The notes under the pieces are model-generated. The model saw only the letters and a list, made by a program, of their open reading frames with translations. It searched no databases and was not told where the DNA came from. A DNA stretch of 26,814 bases, taken from positions 1-26,814 of the forward strand of contig PBLV01000026.1 of NCBI GenBank assembly GCA_002721895.1, read 5' to 3'. Shown here in pieces: positions 7,262 to 16,429 of the stretch. Source of the DNA: Verrucomicrobiales bacterium (GTDB lineage: Bacteria; Verrucomicrobiota; Verrucomicrobiae; Limisphaerales; UBA1100). The translations under genes and the position numbers were made by a program. The first letter of the stretch is position 1. Each line of letters opens with the position of its first letter.

Positions 7262-9823
7262 TTATTTTAACTGAAATAAATCACTTTTCACAATCAGAAA
7301 CACCAAATCCGCCAGACCATCGCCGCGCTTTCGCAAGGCAGCGGTGACGCGGTCCACCTCGGCGCGATCGCCAAAGGTCAGCGGCCGGCCCAGTGCGTAC
7401 GCGGCCATCTTGTGCGCCATTGCGCGCGCGAACTGATCCTGCCGATTGGCGAGCAGGTAATCCTTCAGGCCCTTCATGCCGCGCAGTTCGTCCTTGTTGA
7501 ACAACACGCTCGCCGCATCGACGGGCTCATCGCCGATCTTGTCGCGCCACTGGCCGAGCGCGTCGAAATTTTCAAACGCGATGCCCCACGGATCGATCTT
7601 CGAGTGGCACGAGAAGCACGCCGGATCACTACGATGATCCTCCATGCGTTGCTTGAGCGTCATCTTGAGAATCGCCGGATCGGCTAGGTCAATTTCCGGC
7701 ACGGCCGGCGGCGGTGGCGGCGGCGGATCGTGCAACAGATTTTCCAGCAACCAAATGCCGCGCTTGAGCGGGTGCGAATCTTTGCCGTCAGAATTCATCA
7801 CCAGCAACCCCGCCGCGGTGAGCAGTCCGCCGCGCTTGATCTCCGCTGGCAGCTTCACCTTGCGGAACTGATCACCGTGCACTTTCGGGATGCCGTAGTG
7901 CCGTGCGAGGCGATCGTTCACCAGCACATAATCGGCGTGGAGAAACTCCGTGACCGGCCGATTGGCCCGCAGCATCTCGCCGAAGAGAGCCACCGGTTCC
8001 CGCTTCATCGCCTCCAGCAGGAGCGGGTCGACATTGCCGTGCGCCTTGGTGTCGATCTTCACGAAATCCAACTGCTCCACGCCCAGCCATTGGCGCGTGT
8101 AATGCATCGCAAACCGGGTGGCGCGCGGATCGGCCAACAACCGCCGTGCCTGCTGCTTCAGCACCTTGGCGTCGGACAGCTTACCCGTTTTGGCCAAGCG
8201 CAATAGCTCGGCATCCGGGGTGCTGCTCCAGAGAAAAAACGACAGCCGCGTGGCCAGTTCCAGATCCGTCACGCGCTGGTCGGGTTTGGCGTCCTCCTCG
8301 CCGGCCCGGACGAGGTACAGGAATTTGGGCGAAGCCAACACCGACGCCAGAACCTCCACCATTGCTTCCTGAAAATCCTCGCACTGCGGCCGCAGCTTGG
8401 CGTACAGCGCGAGCTTTTGGCCCACCTCCGCCTCGCTCACCGGCCGGCGCCACGCATGGGACATGAACCGCTCCAATACTTCGCGCGCGTACGTTGGCTC
8501 ATCGGCATCCTTACGCTCGTGAAAAATGGCTGTGTGCGACGCGGGCGGCCACGTTTCCAGCACCGGCGCGATGACCTCCACGTAATCAATCACCAACCCC
8601 ACCGGCGTGCTGGAGGTGTTGCGCAGCTCAATGAATTCCGCCGGGTTCGGCAGTTGGCCCAGCTTTTGAATATGCCGAAAAGCGTTGCGCGGAATTTCCG
8701 TCAGCGGCACGTCCCACTGATAAAAGCGCGGCTTGCCCGGCGGCGCATCGATGGTCAAGTCGCGCCCGCCCACCTCCACGGACACGCGCGAATCGTTGCT
8801 GCCCTGATTGCCGAAATGCAGTCGCAAGGTCGGCAGATGTTTTCCCTCGGCCGATTCCCGTGCCGCCCGGACGCGCACGCGCATGAGGCCCGTGTCCGGC
8901 AGGCCGTCACCGACGTCGATGATGAATTTCTGGTTGGCCGGGATCACCAATACATCCGGCGAAACCGCCGGCACCTCCGGCCGCTGATCCGTGGGCTTCC
9001 ACGCATATTTGGCGCCGTGATACGCCCATTTGGTGCGCACGCCTTGGCCGGTGACCAAATCCTTGAAATGCGACCCGCCGGGATTGCGTGAGAATTTTTC
9101 TTTTTCCGCCTTGAGCACTTCCTCCACCGAAAGGCCTTCGTCCAAAACCTTTTGGCGCGTACGTTTCACCGTGGCGGCGTACTTTGCCTCAAACCGTTCC
9201 GTGAACCCGCGCATGCTCAGCCCGTAATACACCGGCGCCGGCCGATCACCCCGCACGGTCGCCAGTTCCAGCGCCCGCCGTGCCTGCGCGCGGTACTGGG
9301 CGAACTGAACGGCGGTCATCTGCAGCATGTCCGAGCTGTTCTTGAAGCCGTCCTCCGAGGACGTCTCCGGCGGCAGATCGCGCGAGAAATCATGCGGCAA
9401 CCCAAGCAAATCCTGCATGGCGTACTTGTACTCGTAACGCGTCATCCGCCGGAAGGTGCTGTGGCCGCCCTCTGCCCGACGCGCTTCCGAGGCTGCGCGG
9501 ATTTCCCCCGCCAACCAGTCGATCACCTTCACACGGTCGGCATCGGCCAGCTTCACATCCGAATCCGGCGGCGGCATCTCGCCGTTGGTCAACACCCCCT
9601 GCACCTCCAGCCACCAGCTCACGTCCTTGCCCTTGAGCAAATCCGGATCCAGCGTATCGACCCGAAATTTCGCCTTCTGCTTCTCCGGCCCGTGACACCG
9701 CACACACGCCGCCCTCAACACCGGCCCGATTTCCTTGCGGAAGGAATCCAAGTTCGCCTTGGGCGTTTCCGCCCATGCGAGCAAACCGGCGAACATGCCG
9801 ATGATGATGGATAATCGTTTCAT
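7262..9823 (-). CDS. Di-haem DUF1592-type planctomycete cytochrome, tandem copy 1
   Basis: An 853-residue exported protein. I start it at ATG 9823, which gives a clean signal peptide (1-18, MKRLSIIIGMF...AWA) after a GAGGG-like site; the open frame reaches 9997, but that extension is not signal-like. Domains in order: PSCyt1 with haem motif C40-V-R-C-H44; DUF1587 (about 120-185); a beta-rich region (about 300-425) that could be a jelly roll; DUF1595 (about 445-505); DUF1592 (about 520-645); DUF1588/PSCyt3 (664-765) with a run of seven prolines at 700-706 and a second haem motif C736-F-S-C-H740; and DUF1585 (about 775-850). Haem c at both sites implies a periplasmic electron carrier or redox enzyme, but no reaction is known. 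It pairs with the DUF1552 gene downstream and is a paralogue of 11374-13902. Confidence 0.92.
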   Translation of the reverse strand: MKRLSIIIGMFAGLLAWAETPKANLDSFRKEIGPVLRAACVRCHGPEKQKAKFRVDTLDPDLLKGKDVSWWLEVQGVLTNGEMPPPDSDVKLADADRVKVIDWLAGEIRAASEARRAEGGHSTFRRMTRYEYKYAMQDLLGLPHDFSRDLPPETSSEDGFKNSSDMLQMTAVQFAQYRAQARRALELATVRGDRPAPVYYGLSMRGFTERFEAKYAATVKRTRQKVLDEGLSVEEVLKAEKEKFSRNPGGSHFKDLVTGQGVRTKWAYHGAKYAWKPTDQRPEVPAVSPDVLVIPANQKFIIDVGDGLPDTGLMRVRVRAARESAEGKHLPTLRLHFGNQGSNDSRVSVEVGGRDLTIDAPPGKPRFYQWDVPLTEIPRNAFRHIQKLGQLPNPAEFIELRNTSSTPVGLVIDYVEVIAPVLETWPPASHTAIFHERKDADEPTYAREVLERFMSHAWRRPVSEAEVGQKLALYAKLRPQCEDFQEAMVEVLASVLASPKFLYLVRAGEEDAKPDQRVTDLELATRLSFFLWSSTPDAELLRLAKTGKLSDAKVLKQQARRLLADPRATRFAMHYTRQWLGVEQLDFVKIDTKAHGNVDPLLLEAMKREPVALFGEMLRANRPVTEFLHADYVLVNDRLARHYGIPKVHGDQFRKVKLPAEIKRGGLLTAAGLLVMNSDGKDSHPLKRGIWLLENLLHDPPPPPPPAVPEIDLADPAILKMTLKQRMEDHRSDPACFSCHSKIDPWGIAFENFDALGQWRDKIGDEPVDAASVLFNKDELRGMKGLKDYLLANRQDQFARAMAHKMAAYALGRPLTFGDRAEVDRVTAALRKRGDGLADLVFLIVKSDLFQLK

Positions 9824-9944
9824 TTTGCTGCCCTCAACGCCGCCCGGAGTGCGCTCGAGTAGAGACCGCTTGGAGGGCGAGGATGACTTGGACGTTGCCG
9901 AAGGCAAGTGCCTTCGATTCACTGGAGCCTTGTCGCGAAATCCG

Positions 9945-11345
9945 TTACACGCGCTTAAGCGTGCCCGTGCAGCCGGCAAAGGTGTCGGTCTCGACACCGA
10001 GCCGCTGGAGGATGCTGACGAACAGATGGCCTAGGGCCTGATCTTCCTCCTTGGCCACTCCCCGCCAGCCGGAGTCGGAAATGACACCCGCGCCGGGCAG
10101 GCTGCCATCTTTCAGCAGGTTGACGTACTGGAGGTAGCGGCCGTTTTTGAAACCGAGATTTTTGCCGCCCGCCGAGACGATGGGATAATTCCGCGAAAGG
10201 TGAAAACTGCTGGAAGCCGAGCCGTGCATGGCAAAGGTGTTGTCCAGCAAAGTCCCGTTGCCGGTCGGTTCCGGAGTGTCCTTCAGCTTCTTCACGAACC
10301 GCCCGAATTCCTCCATCTGATAACGGTTATAGGTGCCGAGATTTTGCCAGCCGTTCTTCTTTTTCACCGAATGCGTCAAGCCATGCGCGCCGCCCAGCCC
10401 AACGGCCCTGGAGAGCAGGTCATGCGGGCCTTCACCGTTTTCCCGGCCCAACTGATACGTCGCCACGCGGGTGGAATCGCTCAGGAAGGCGAGGTAAATC
10501 AGGTCGTACATGGTCTTGAAATATTGCCGGGCCTCGGCCGGTCCACATTCCAGATCCAAGTTTGAAGAATCCACTTGGGGCAGCGGCGTGTCGAGCCAAC
10601 GCCGGGCCTTGGTCAGCTTGACCTCTGTATCGCGGACAGAGTCGAGGTATTGCTGCAACGTTTCCTGATCGCGCTTGGAGAGCTTGCGGCCGAGCGAGCG
10701 GGTATCCTCAATCAACAAATCCAGAGCGCTCTTGCTCCGGGCCAGTCGGGCGGCGGCTTCCTTGCCGTCGGCGACAAAAAGCAGGTCGAAGATTTGCTTG
10801 GGCTTGTTCATCGCCGGGATCGGGCGACCTTCCCGGTTGAAGGACTGAGTCTGCGCACCGCGCGGGCCACCGATGCCGCCATTGGTGGACATCACCAGCG
10901 AAGCGTGCCGTGTGGCATCACCCACTTGCGCGGCGTAATACTGATCCAAGGAAATCGAGTTCTTGTAAGGCCCGTGCCCTTTCGTGTCCGCGCCGGTGAG
11001 GTATTGGTCCGCATTGGAGTGCCCGTGCACCCGCCGCACCGCCGGATGGGAGAGGCCGGAATAAATGGTGATGTCGCTGCGCAACGGCTCCAGCACATCG
11101 AGCACCTTGGTCAGCTCAAAATCCTTCTCGCCACCACGCGGGAACCAGCTCCAATCCTTCCAGGCCGGATCTTCGCGCAGCGGCACACCCACGCCATCGG
11201 GATGATAGACGCTGACAAATCGCTTCGGGGTGGCGGTCTGCTTGGAGTCGGCCGCGAAGGTCTCGAGCCACGGCAAAGCCAGGGCGATTCCAGTTCCCCG
11301 CAGGAACGTCCTGCGTGTGAGTGCGCTTGCTTCAGAAGTCCTCAT
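9945..11345 (-). CDS. DUF1552 (HXXSHH-family) protein, Tat-exported, tandem copy 2
   Basis: A 466-residue paralogue of the DUF1552 protein at 5840-7243. The two align along their whole length, for example 17 of 20 residues identical in the block starting SKRDQETL (about 223). A Tat signal (Arg11-Arg12-T-F-L-R-G) is followed by a hydrophobic stretch to about residue 32. RVHGHSNADQY, SISLDQ and RHASLVMSTNGG are conserved. The HXXSHH motif is again altered, reading His321-G-L-Thr324-His325-Ser. The C-terminus (CTGTLKRV) matches the family end pattern. It lies 28 nt after its DUF1592 partner (stop at 11374) and 121 nt before the start of the next DUF1592 gene, the largest gap inside the operon. 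Confidence 0.9.
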   Translation of the reverse strand: MRTSEASALTRRTFLRGTGIALALPWLETFAADSKQTATPKRFVSVYHPDGVGVPLREDPAWKDWSWFPRGGEKDFELTKVLDVLEPLRSDITIYSGLSHPAVRRVHGHSNADQYLTGADTKGHGPYKNSISLDQYYAAQVGDATRHASLVMSTNGGIGGPRGAQTQSFNREGRPIPAMNKPKQIFDLLFVADGKEAAARLARSKSALDLLIEDTRSLGRKLSKRDQETLQQYLDSVRDTEVKLTKARRWLDTPLPQVDSSNLDLECGPAEARQYFKTMYDLIYLAFLSDSTRVATYQLGRENGEGPHDLLSRAVGLGGAHGLTHSVKKKNGWQNLGTYNRYQMEEFGRFVKKLKDTPEPTGNGTLLDNTFAMHGSASSSFHLSRNYPIVSAGGKNLGFKNGRYLQYVNLLKDGSLPGAGVISDSGWRGVAKEEDQALGHLFVSILQRLGVETDTFAGCTGTLKRV

Positions 11346-11373
11346 CTCAAAAAAGTGTATCGAATTCAGTCCG

Positions 11374-13902
11374 TTATTTGGAGTTAAAAATGCGACTTTG
11401 TACCAGCAAATGAACCAGGTCTCGCAGCCGATCGCCCTTGCCCCGGAATTGCTGGGTCAGTTCCCCGACATCCGCGTGGTCGGCAAACGTCAGGTGCCGG
11501 CCCAGCGCGTAGGCAGTCAGCTTATGCGCCATGGCGCGGGCGAACTGATCCTGACGCTCGGCGAGCAGATACTGTTTCAAGCCATCCATCCCCGCCAAGG
11601 GTTGCTTGTTAAACAACTCTGCCGTCGCATCGACCGGCTTGCCCTTGATGGCGGTGCGGAAGGAACCCATCGCGTCGTAATTTTCAAAAGCGATGCCCCA
11701 CGGATCAATTCGCGCGTGGCAGGAATAACAGGCGGGATCATTGCGATGATCGGCGATCCGTTCCTTCAGGGTCATCTTGGCAATCTCCGGATCCGCCAGA
11801 TCCACCTCCGGCACATTCGGCGGCGGCGGTGGCGGTGGATCGTGCAGGATGCGTTCGAGCATCCACACCCCGCGCTTGAGCGGGTGCGAATCTTTGCCGT
11901 CGGAATTCATCGCCAACACCGCCGCACCGGTCAGCAACCCGCCACGGCGACGCTCGGCCTTGATGGGCACCCGCCGGAAATGCACGCCGTGCACCTCCGG
12001 AATGCGATAGTGCTGCGCCATCTTGGAATTGACCACCGCGTAATCCGAATGAATGAACTCCATCACGCTGCGGTTGTGTTTCAGGACCTCCTCGAAATAT
12101 GCCACCGGCTCATCGCGCATGGCGGTCTTCAACGCTTCATCGCGGATATGATCCACACTTTCCAAGCCATCCAGCCCGAGCCATTGGCCCACGAAGTGGC
12201 GGGAGAACCGTCGGGCCCGCGGATCGGCTAACATGCGATCCACCTGCGCGGCGAGCGTTTTGGGCTCGCGCAATTTGCCGCGCCGGGCCAGCCCCAGCAA
12301 TTCTTCATCCGGAATGCTCGACCAAAAAAACACCGCCAATCGGCCGGCCAATTCGTATTGGCTGATGCGCGCCGGGGCCTCCGCCACATCCCGCTGGGCC
12401 AGGTACAAAAACTCCGGATGCGCCAGCACCGTGGCCAGCACTTCCACCATTGCTTCCTCCAAGGATTCGAACTGCGGACGGTACTCGCCGTATAATTTCA
12501 TGAACCGATCCACTTCCGGCTTGGTCACCGCCCGCCGCCACGCCCGCGTCATGAACCGCTCCAGCACCTCGCGTGCGTACGCCGCGTCGTCCGCCCGATT
12601 TTTGCTCTCGAAGAAAATCGCCGTGTGCGATTTCGGCGGCCACTGCTCGTAGAATGGCGCGGTGATTTCCACGTGATCAAACTGCACGTGCAGCCCGTTT
12701 ACCAGCGTCACATTCCGAATGTGCAAAAACTCATCGCGGCGCGGGAATGTGGTTTCGAGTTTGCGAAACGGATTGCGCTGAATGTCGCCCAGTTGAATGT
12801 CGAAATGAATGAACTCCGGCTTGCCGGCCGGCGCCTTCACGGGCACATCCCGCTCACTGATGATGTTGGAGAAATTCGCGTTGTTGCTCGTGTGGGCACT
12901 GAATCCCAGCCGCAGGGTCGCGTCTCCCGGCAGCTCCTCGGTGGAACGCGCCGCCCGAATGCTGACGCGCATCGTGCCCTCGTCGGGCAGGAAACGATCC
13001 AGCCCAACCTTCCATTCGTTGTTGCGCGGCAGCTCCATGTAGACCTTGGAGGAGGGCTGCACTTGCCCGGCCGCCGCGGCGTCCAGCGGACGGTACATCC
13101 CGCCGGAAAAGGGAACGCCCACGCCGGTTTCCCGGTTCAGCAAATGTGAGCGCCGGCGGTGATGCGCGTATTTCTCATCGTCCCGACGAAAGATCTTCGC
13201 CTTTTGGGACTTTGAAGTTTGCTCGAACAATTTATCCAGCGGCAACACATACTTCACCGGCCGGGGCTGCTCGCCCACCACGATGGCTCGCCGCAGCGCC
13301 TTGAGCCCAATGGCCCGGTAGGTTTGGAATTGCATGGAAGACATCTGCAGCAGTTCGGAGCTGTTTTTGAAGCCGTCCTCCGAAGCCGTCTCGGGCGGCA
13401 GCCGATCGACCAGCGAATGATCCAGCCCCAGCAAATCGCGCAGTGCATAATCATACTCGTAGCGCGTCAGGCGCCGGAACGAGGACCGCCCCTTGGCCGC
13501 CCGCGCCACGCGGGAGGCCTGTTGAATCTCACCGGATAACCAATCGATCACCGCCGCGCGTTCGGTGTCCTTCAAGGGCATCTCGGCATCCTCCGGCGGC
13601 ATCTCCCCGTTGCTGATCACGTCGAACACCTCCAGCCACCAGTTGACGTCCTCCCCCTTGAGCAAATCCGGATCCAGCGTATCCACCCGGAACTTCCCCT
13701 TCTGCTTCTCGGGCCCGTGACAACTCACACACGCCCGCTTCAGCATCGGCTCCACCGCCTTGCGAAACTGTTCCAAGTCCGCCTTCGGCTCATCCGCCAA
13801 CAACTGTGCCGGGTTCAAAAAGAAAACCGCCAGAAAAACGATCACGCCAAGTTTCCCCAAAAAGGAACCTGCGTAGTCTTGGGATGTATTCACCGCCACC
13901 AT
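11374..13902 (-). CDS. Di-haem DUF1592-type planctomycete cytochrome, tandem copy 2
   Basis: An 842-residue paralogue of the product of 7262-9823 with the same domain order: signal peptide within residues 13-36, PSCyt1 with C58-V-S-C-H62, DUF1587 (about 140-205), a beta-rich middle (about 290-415), DUF1595 (about 440-500), DUF1592 (about 510-640) and DUF1588/PSCyt3 (653-755). The DUF1588 part carries a proline-rich HDPPPPPPP stretch and haem motif C725-Y-S-C-H729; DUF1585 (about 765-840) ends the protein. Some DNA blocks are identical to copy 1 over 29 and 32 nt (9630-9658 with 13655-13683; 7758-7789 with 11870-11901), which points to duplication. The start at 13902 has no clear Shine-Dalgarno site, so a start a few codons downstream is possible. 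The product is presumably periplasmic and its reaction is unknown. Confidence 0.92.
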   Translation of the reverse strand: MVAVNTSQDYAGSFLGKLGVIVFLAVFFLNPAQLLADEPKADLEQFRKAVEPMLKRACVSCHGPEKQKGKFRVDTLDPDLLKGEDVNWWLEVFDVISNGEMPPEDAEMPLKDTERAAVIDWLSGEIQQASRVARAAKGRSSFRRLTRYEYDYALRDLLGLDHSLVDRLPPETASEDGFKNSSELLQMSSMQFQTYRAIGLKALRRAIVVGEQPRPVKYVLPLDKLFEQTSKSQKAKIFRRDDEKYAHHRRRSHLLNRETGVGVPFSGGMYRPLDAAAAGQVQPSSKVYMELPRNNEWKVGLDRFLPDEGTMRVSIRAARSTEELPGDATLRLGFSAHTSNNANFSNIISERDVPVKAPAGKPEFIHFDIQLGDIQRNPFRKLETTFPRRDEFLHIRNVTLVNGLHVQFDHVEITAPFYEQWPPKSHTAIFFESKNRADDAAYAREVLERFMTRAWRRAVTKPEVDRFMKLYGEYRPQFESLEEAMVEVLATVLAHPEFLYLAQRDVAEAPARISQYELAGRLAVFFWSSIPDEELLGLARRGKLREPKTLAAQVDRMLADPRARRFSRHFVGQWLGLDGLESVDHIRDEALKTAMRDEPVAYFEEVLKHNRSVMEFIHSDYAVVNSKMAQHYRIPEVHGVHFRRVPIKAERRRGGLLTGAAVLAMNSDGKDSHPLKRGVWMLERILHDPPPPPPPNVPEVDLADPEIAKMTLKERIADHRNDPACYSCHARIDPWGIAFENYDAMGSFRTAIKGKPVDATAELFNKQPLAGMDGLKQYLLAERQDQFARAMAHKLTAYALGRHLTFADHADVGELTQQFRGKGDRLRDLVHLLVQSRIFNSK

Positions 13903-13957
13903 TCTCTGTGAATGATCCGACAGAATTTCCGGCAGGGCGATTCGAATCTATTCGAAA

Positions 13958-15226
13958 CTATTCCAATTCCTTCAGCCGAATGTGGCGGTACTCCATTTGG
14001 CCGCGGTCGCCTTCGAGGCCGATGGGGCCGGTGGCGGGCACCTTGAAGTTGGCATTGAGCACTTCGCCGTTGCAGGTGCAATGGGCATTACCGTCTTTCA
14101 CGACCACGACGATCTCGTTCCAGTCCTGTGGCTTGTATTTTTTCAGGTCCTTCCACGGGCCGGCGAGAATGTAATCGCGGCACTGGAGTTGGGGCCGGCG
14201 AATGAACACGCCGCTGTCGGCATTGGGCGTGGCGCGGAATTCGAGTTTCAAAATAAAGTTCTTCGGAAACTCGCGCGTGGTCCACAGCTGCTGAATGCGC
14301 CGGCCCTCCGGCGGCGTGGTCACAACCAAGCGACCGTTGATGGCGCGGTACCGGTCGTCATGGCTGGCCGTTTTGCCGTCGAAGGTGGCGGTCTTTTCCT
14401 GCGTGCGCTGATTGCGGAATCCCCAGCCGGTGAGGTCTTTGCCGTTGAAGAGGGGCACAAATCCGGCCTCACGTTCGAACGCCGGAATGAGGGTCTCCAT
14501 GAACCCGTGCGTAGCCAGCAACGGCGTCAACGCGGCGGCCCATTTGTCGTAGCCGAGTTGATTCGGATGCAGCAGGTCGGGAAACTCCGCTTTCTTCGCA
14601 TCACCCTTGGCATCAGCGTAAAGTCGCCAGGTGTCGAGCACGGTGATCTGCGGATCGCCTTTCACGGCGGCGAAGTAGAGTTGGTTGATCTTTTGGATCT
14701 GATCCGCCGGCCGCTTCTTGCTCGCCGAGCTGGGGAAGGTGTTGCAGAGAATGATCGGCATCTTTGGGTTATGTTTTTTTAATGCGGCCACGATGAGCTT
14801 GAGATTGCCGGCAATCACTTCCGGCGCGGCGCCTTCCTCGAGGTCGTTGGTGCCGATGAGCAGCACGACGCCCTTGGGGTTGAGCGCCAGCACATCCTCC
14901 TTCAGGCGGATGAGCACGCCGCGAGTAGTATCACCACTGATGCCACGATTGGCCACCTTCACGCCCTTGAAGTGGCCGCGGAAATTGTCTCCCCATCCCT
15001 GCGTGATCGAATCGCCCAAAAACACCAGTGAACCCATATCCTGCCGCACTCGCGTCGCCCAGCCGGTCCGTTTCTTTTCCCAAAGATTTTGAAACCACTG
15101 ATAGCGCCGGATCGGCCCTTCGCCAGGAAGCCCCTTATCCGTTGCCGGTATGGCAAATTTAGAGGCCCCGAACAGATCGAGGGAGAAGATAAATGACAAC
15201 AACAGGGCAACTCGCTGGGTATTCAT
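13958..15226 (-). CDS. Exported SGNH hydrolase fused to a DUF1080 (3-keto-disaccharide hydrolase-like) domain
   Basis: A 422-residue two-domain enzyme with a signal peptide (about 1-20). Residues 40-245 are a SGNH esterase of the PAF-acetylhydrolase-like type: G-D-S-I-T at 71-75 (nucleophile Ser73), N-R-G-I-S-G-D at 93-99, G-T-N-D at 125-128 (Asn127) and Asp217-x-x-His220. All four blocks are intact. Residues 256-421 are a DUF1080 domain (PF06439), starting FVPLFNGKDLTGW and including NADSGVFIRR and a final beta strand EYRHIRLKELE. Members of DUF1080 have been linked to hydrolysis of 3-keto-glycosides. The fusion suggests deacylation and a glycoside-modifying step on the same substrate. It lies between GH16 and a DUF1592 gene in the operon. 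Confidence 0.88.
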   Translation of the reverse strand: MNTQRVALLLSFIFSLDLFGASKFAIPATDKGLPGEGPIRRYQWFQNLWEKKRTGWATRVRQDMGSLVFLGDSITQGWGDNFRGHFKGVKVANRGISGDTTRGVLIRLKEDVLALNPKGVVLLIGTNDLEEGAAPEVIAGNLKLIVAALKKHNPKMPIILCNTFPSSASKKRPADQIQKINQLYFAAVKGDPQITVLDTWRLYADAKGDAKKAEFPDLLHPNQLGYDKWAAALTPLLATHGFMETLIPAFEREAGFVPLFNGKDLTGWGFRNQRTQEKTATFDGKTASHDDRYRAINGRLVVTTPPEGRRIQQLWTTREFPKNFILKLEFRATPNADSGVFIRRPQLQCRDYILAGPWKDLKKYKPQDWNEIVVVVKDGNAHCTCNGEVLNANFKVPATGPIGLEGDRGQMEYRHIRLKELE

Positions 15227-15271
15227 GTGACCGGCAAAGAGTCAACCAAGCCGGCACGATCCGCAAGCCGT

Positions 15272-16396
15272 TTACTTTCGCTGGTAAACACGCACCCAAT
15301 CCACGTGCATGTGTTGGGGGAACTGCGCAAAATCGTAGAGTTCGTTTTTGCCTTTCTTGTCCGGCCCGGGATCGTTCGGCCCCCAGACCCCAAAATAATT
15401 CCCGCCAACGGCCAAATTCAGGATGAGATAAAATGGATAGTCCCGGTACATTTTTTTGCCGCCGAACTTGGCCGGATTGGTGAGGTCCAGCCCCGGCCCC
15501 CATTCCTTGCCATCCAGCATGAAGATAATCCGGTCCTTCGTCCATTTACAGCCGTAGACGTGGTAGCCGGACACGTAGGATTTTTCGCCCGGCTTCGGCT
15601 GCAATGATGTGTCGAGTTTTTGATCTGCGATCCACTGCTTCGGATTGATCGCCCCGTCGTACCGCCGGTAATGGGAATACCAACCGATGTTGCCCACCGT
15701 CCAGTTCCGCGGGCTTTTGTGGAAGATGGCGCCGGCATGATACAATCGGGTGGCGCGGCCGGACATTTCCATGATGTCGATTTCGCCGCTGTAAGGCCAA
15801 GTGCTCCGGGCCCATTCACGCTTCCCTTTGGCAGCAGCCTGATCCCAATAGCCCGAATAGGGGGCGGTTTTGGCTTCAGGCATCAACCAGAATGCCGGCC
15901 AAACCGGAACGGCTGTTCGTTGGCCGCGGGCATCCGTCGGGTTTTTGATGCGTGCCTCAAAAACCCCATAGGTGAAGGCGCGGAGTTTTTCCGTGGTCAG
16001 TTTGGCAGATTTGAAATCCTGATGGCCGATTTGGCGCTGAACCCTGCCGTACGGTTTGTCGCGCAGCGGATATTTTGCATCGGGCGCATAACGGGCAACG
16101 AGGGTCAACCGGCCGTCCTTGACATAAAACGTTTCCCCCTCCGCATCGAGATAAGCCTGCACCTCGCCGTTGCCATGACCGTACTGGCCAATCTTGCGGT
16201 CATCCACCGCCACCCATTTTTTGCGATCCAGTTTGGTGCCGCTAAACTCCTCCTGCCACACCAACTTGTACAACGGATCCGCGGCATGGGCATCTCCCAG
16301 GGATGGGCTCTTGCCTTCCGCACCCTGAAGCCATCCCGGTAAAAAGAACAAACAACCGGCCAACAAAACCAAGTATCTCAGAAAACTGTTATCCAT
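15272..16396 (-). CDS. Glycoside hydrolase family 16 (laminarinase/agarase-like)
   Basis: A 374-residue secreted GH16 enzyme. The N-terminus is hydrophobic (about 5-25). A possible lipobox L-A-G-C at 12-15 lies inside the hydrophobic core, so lipoprotein anchoring is possible but ordinary signal cleavage looks likelier. The catalytic motif is G-E-I-D-I-M-E with nucleophile Glu205, Asp207 and acid/base Glu210. Other family blocks are LVWQEEFSG (45-53), LTLVARY, YGVFEARIK and WPAFWLMPE. The C-terminus ends in HVDWVRVYQRK as usual for the family. GH16 enzymes cut beta-1,3-, beta-1,3/1,4-glucans, agars, porphyrans or carrageenans; which one cannot be told here, though association with sulfatases favours an algal polysaccharide. 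It starts 33 nt after the PA14-DUF1592 gene. Confidence 0.93.
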   Translation of the reverse strand: MDNSFLRYLVLLAGCLFFLPGWLQGAEGKSPSLGDAHAADPLYKLVWQEEFSGTKLDRKKWVAVDDRKIGQYGHGNGEVQAYLDAEGETFYVKDGRLTLVARYAPDAKYPLRDKPYGRVQRQIGHQDFKSAKLTTEKLRAFTYGVFEARIKNPTDARGQRTAVPVWPAFWLMPEAKTAPYSGYWDQAAAKGKREWARSTWPYSGEIDIMEMSGRATRLYHAGAIFHKSPRNWTVGNIGWYSHYRRYDGAINPKQWIADQKLDTSLQPKPGEKSYVSGYHVYGCKWTKDRIIFMLDGKEWGPGLDLTNPAKFGGKKMYRDYPFYLILNLAVGGNYFGVWGPNDPGPDKKGKNELYDFAQFPQHMHVDWVRVYQRK

Positions 16397-16429
16397 CGTC
16401 CGGTTAATGACACTTGAAGGAAGAAGAAT

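Larger units (their letters stand above)
5840..13902 (-). repeat. Tandem duplication of a DUF1592-DUF1552 gene pair
   Basis: Two adjacent units (5840-9823 and 9945-13902), each DUF1592 cytochrome then DUF1552 protein in the direction of transcription, are homologous over their full length. Matching exact DNA blocks are offset by 4025 bp (9630 and 13655) and 4112 bp (7758 and 11870), so the repeat period is about 4.1 kb. Protein divergence is considerable outside the motifs, so this is an old duplication, or two related pairs brought together, and not a recent copy. Confidence 0.85.

Noticed and set aside
9824..9997. N-terminal extension of the DUF1592 cytochrome to 9997
   Set aside because: The extra 58 residues are Ser/Arg-rich, overlap the end of the upstream DUF1552 gene, and would bury the obvious signal peptide that starts at 9823.
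7250..13700. CRISPR or other short-repeat array
   Set aside because: The repeated blocks found are coding segments of two paralogous gene pairs about 4.1 kb apart, with no regular short spacing.
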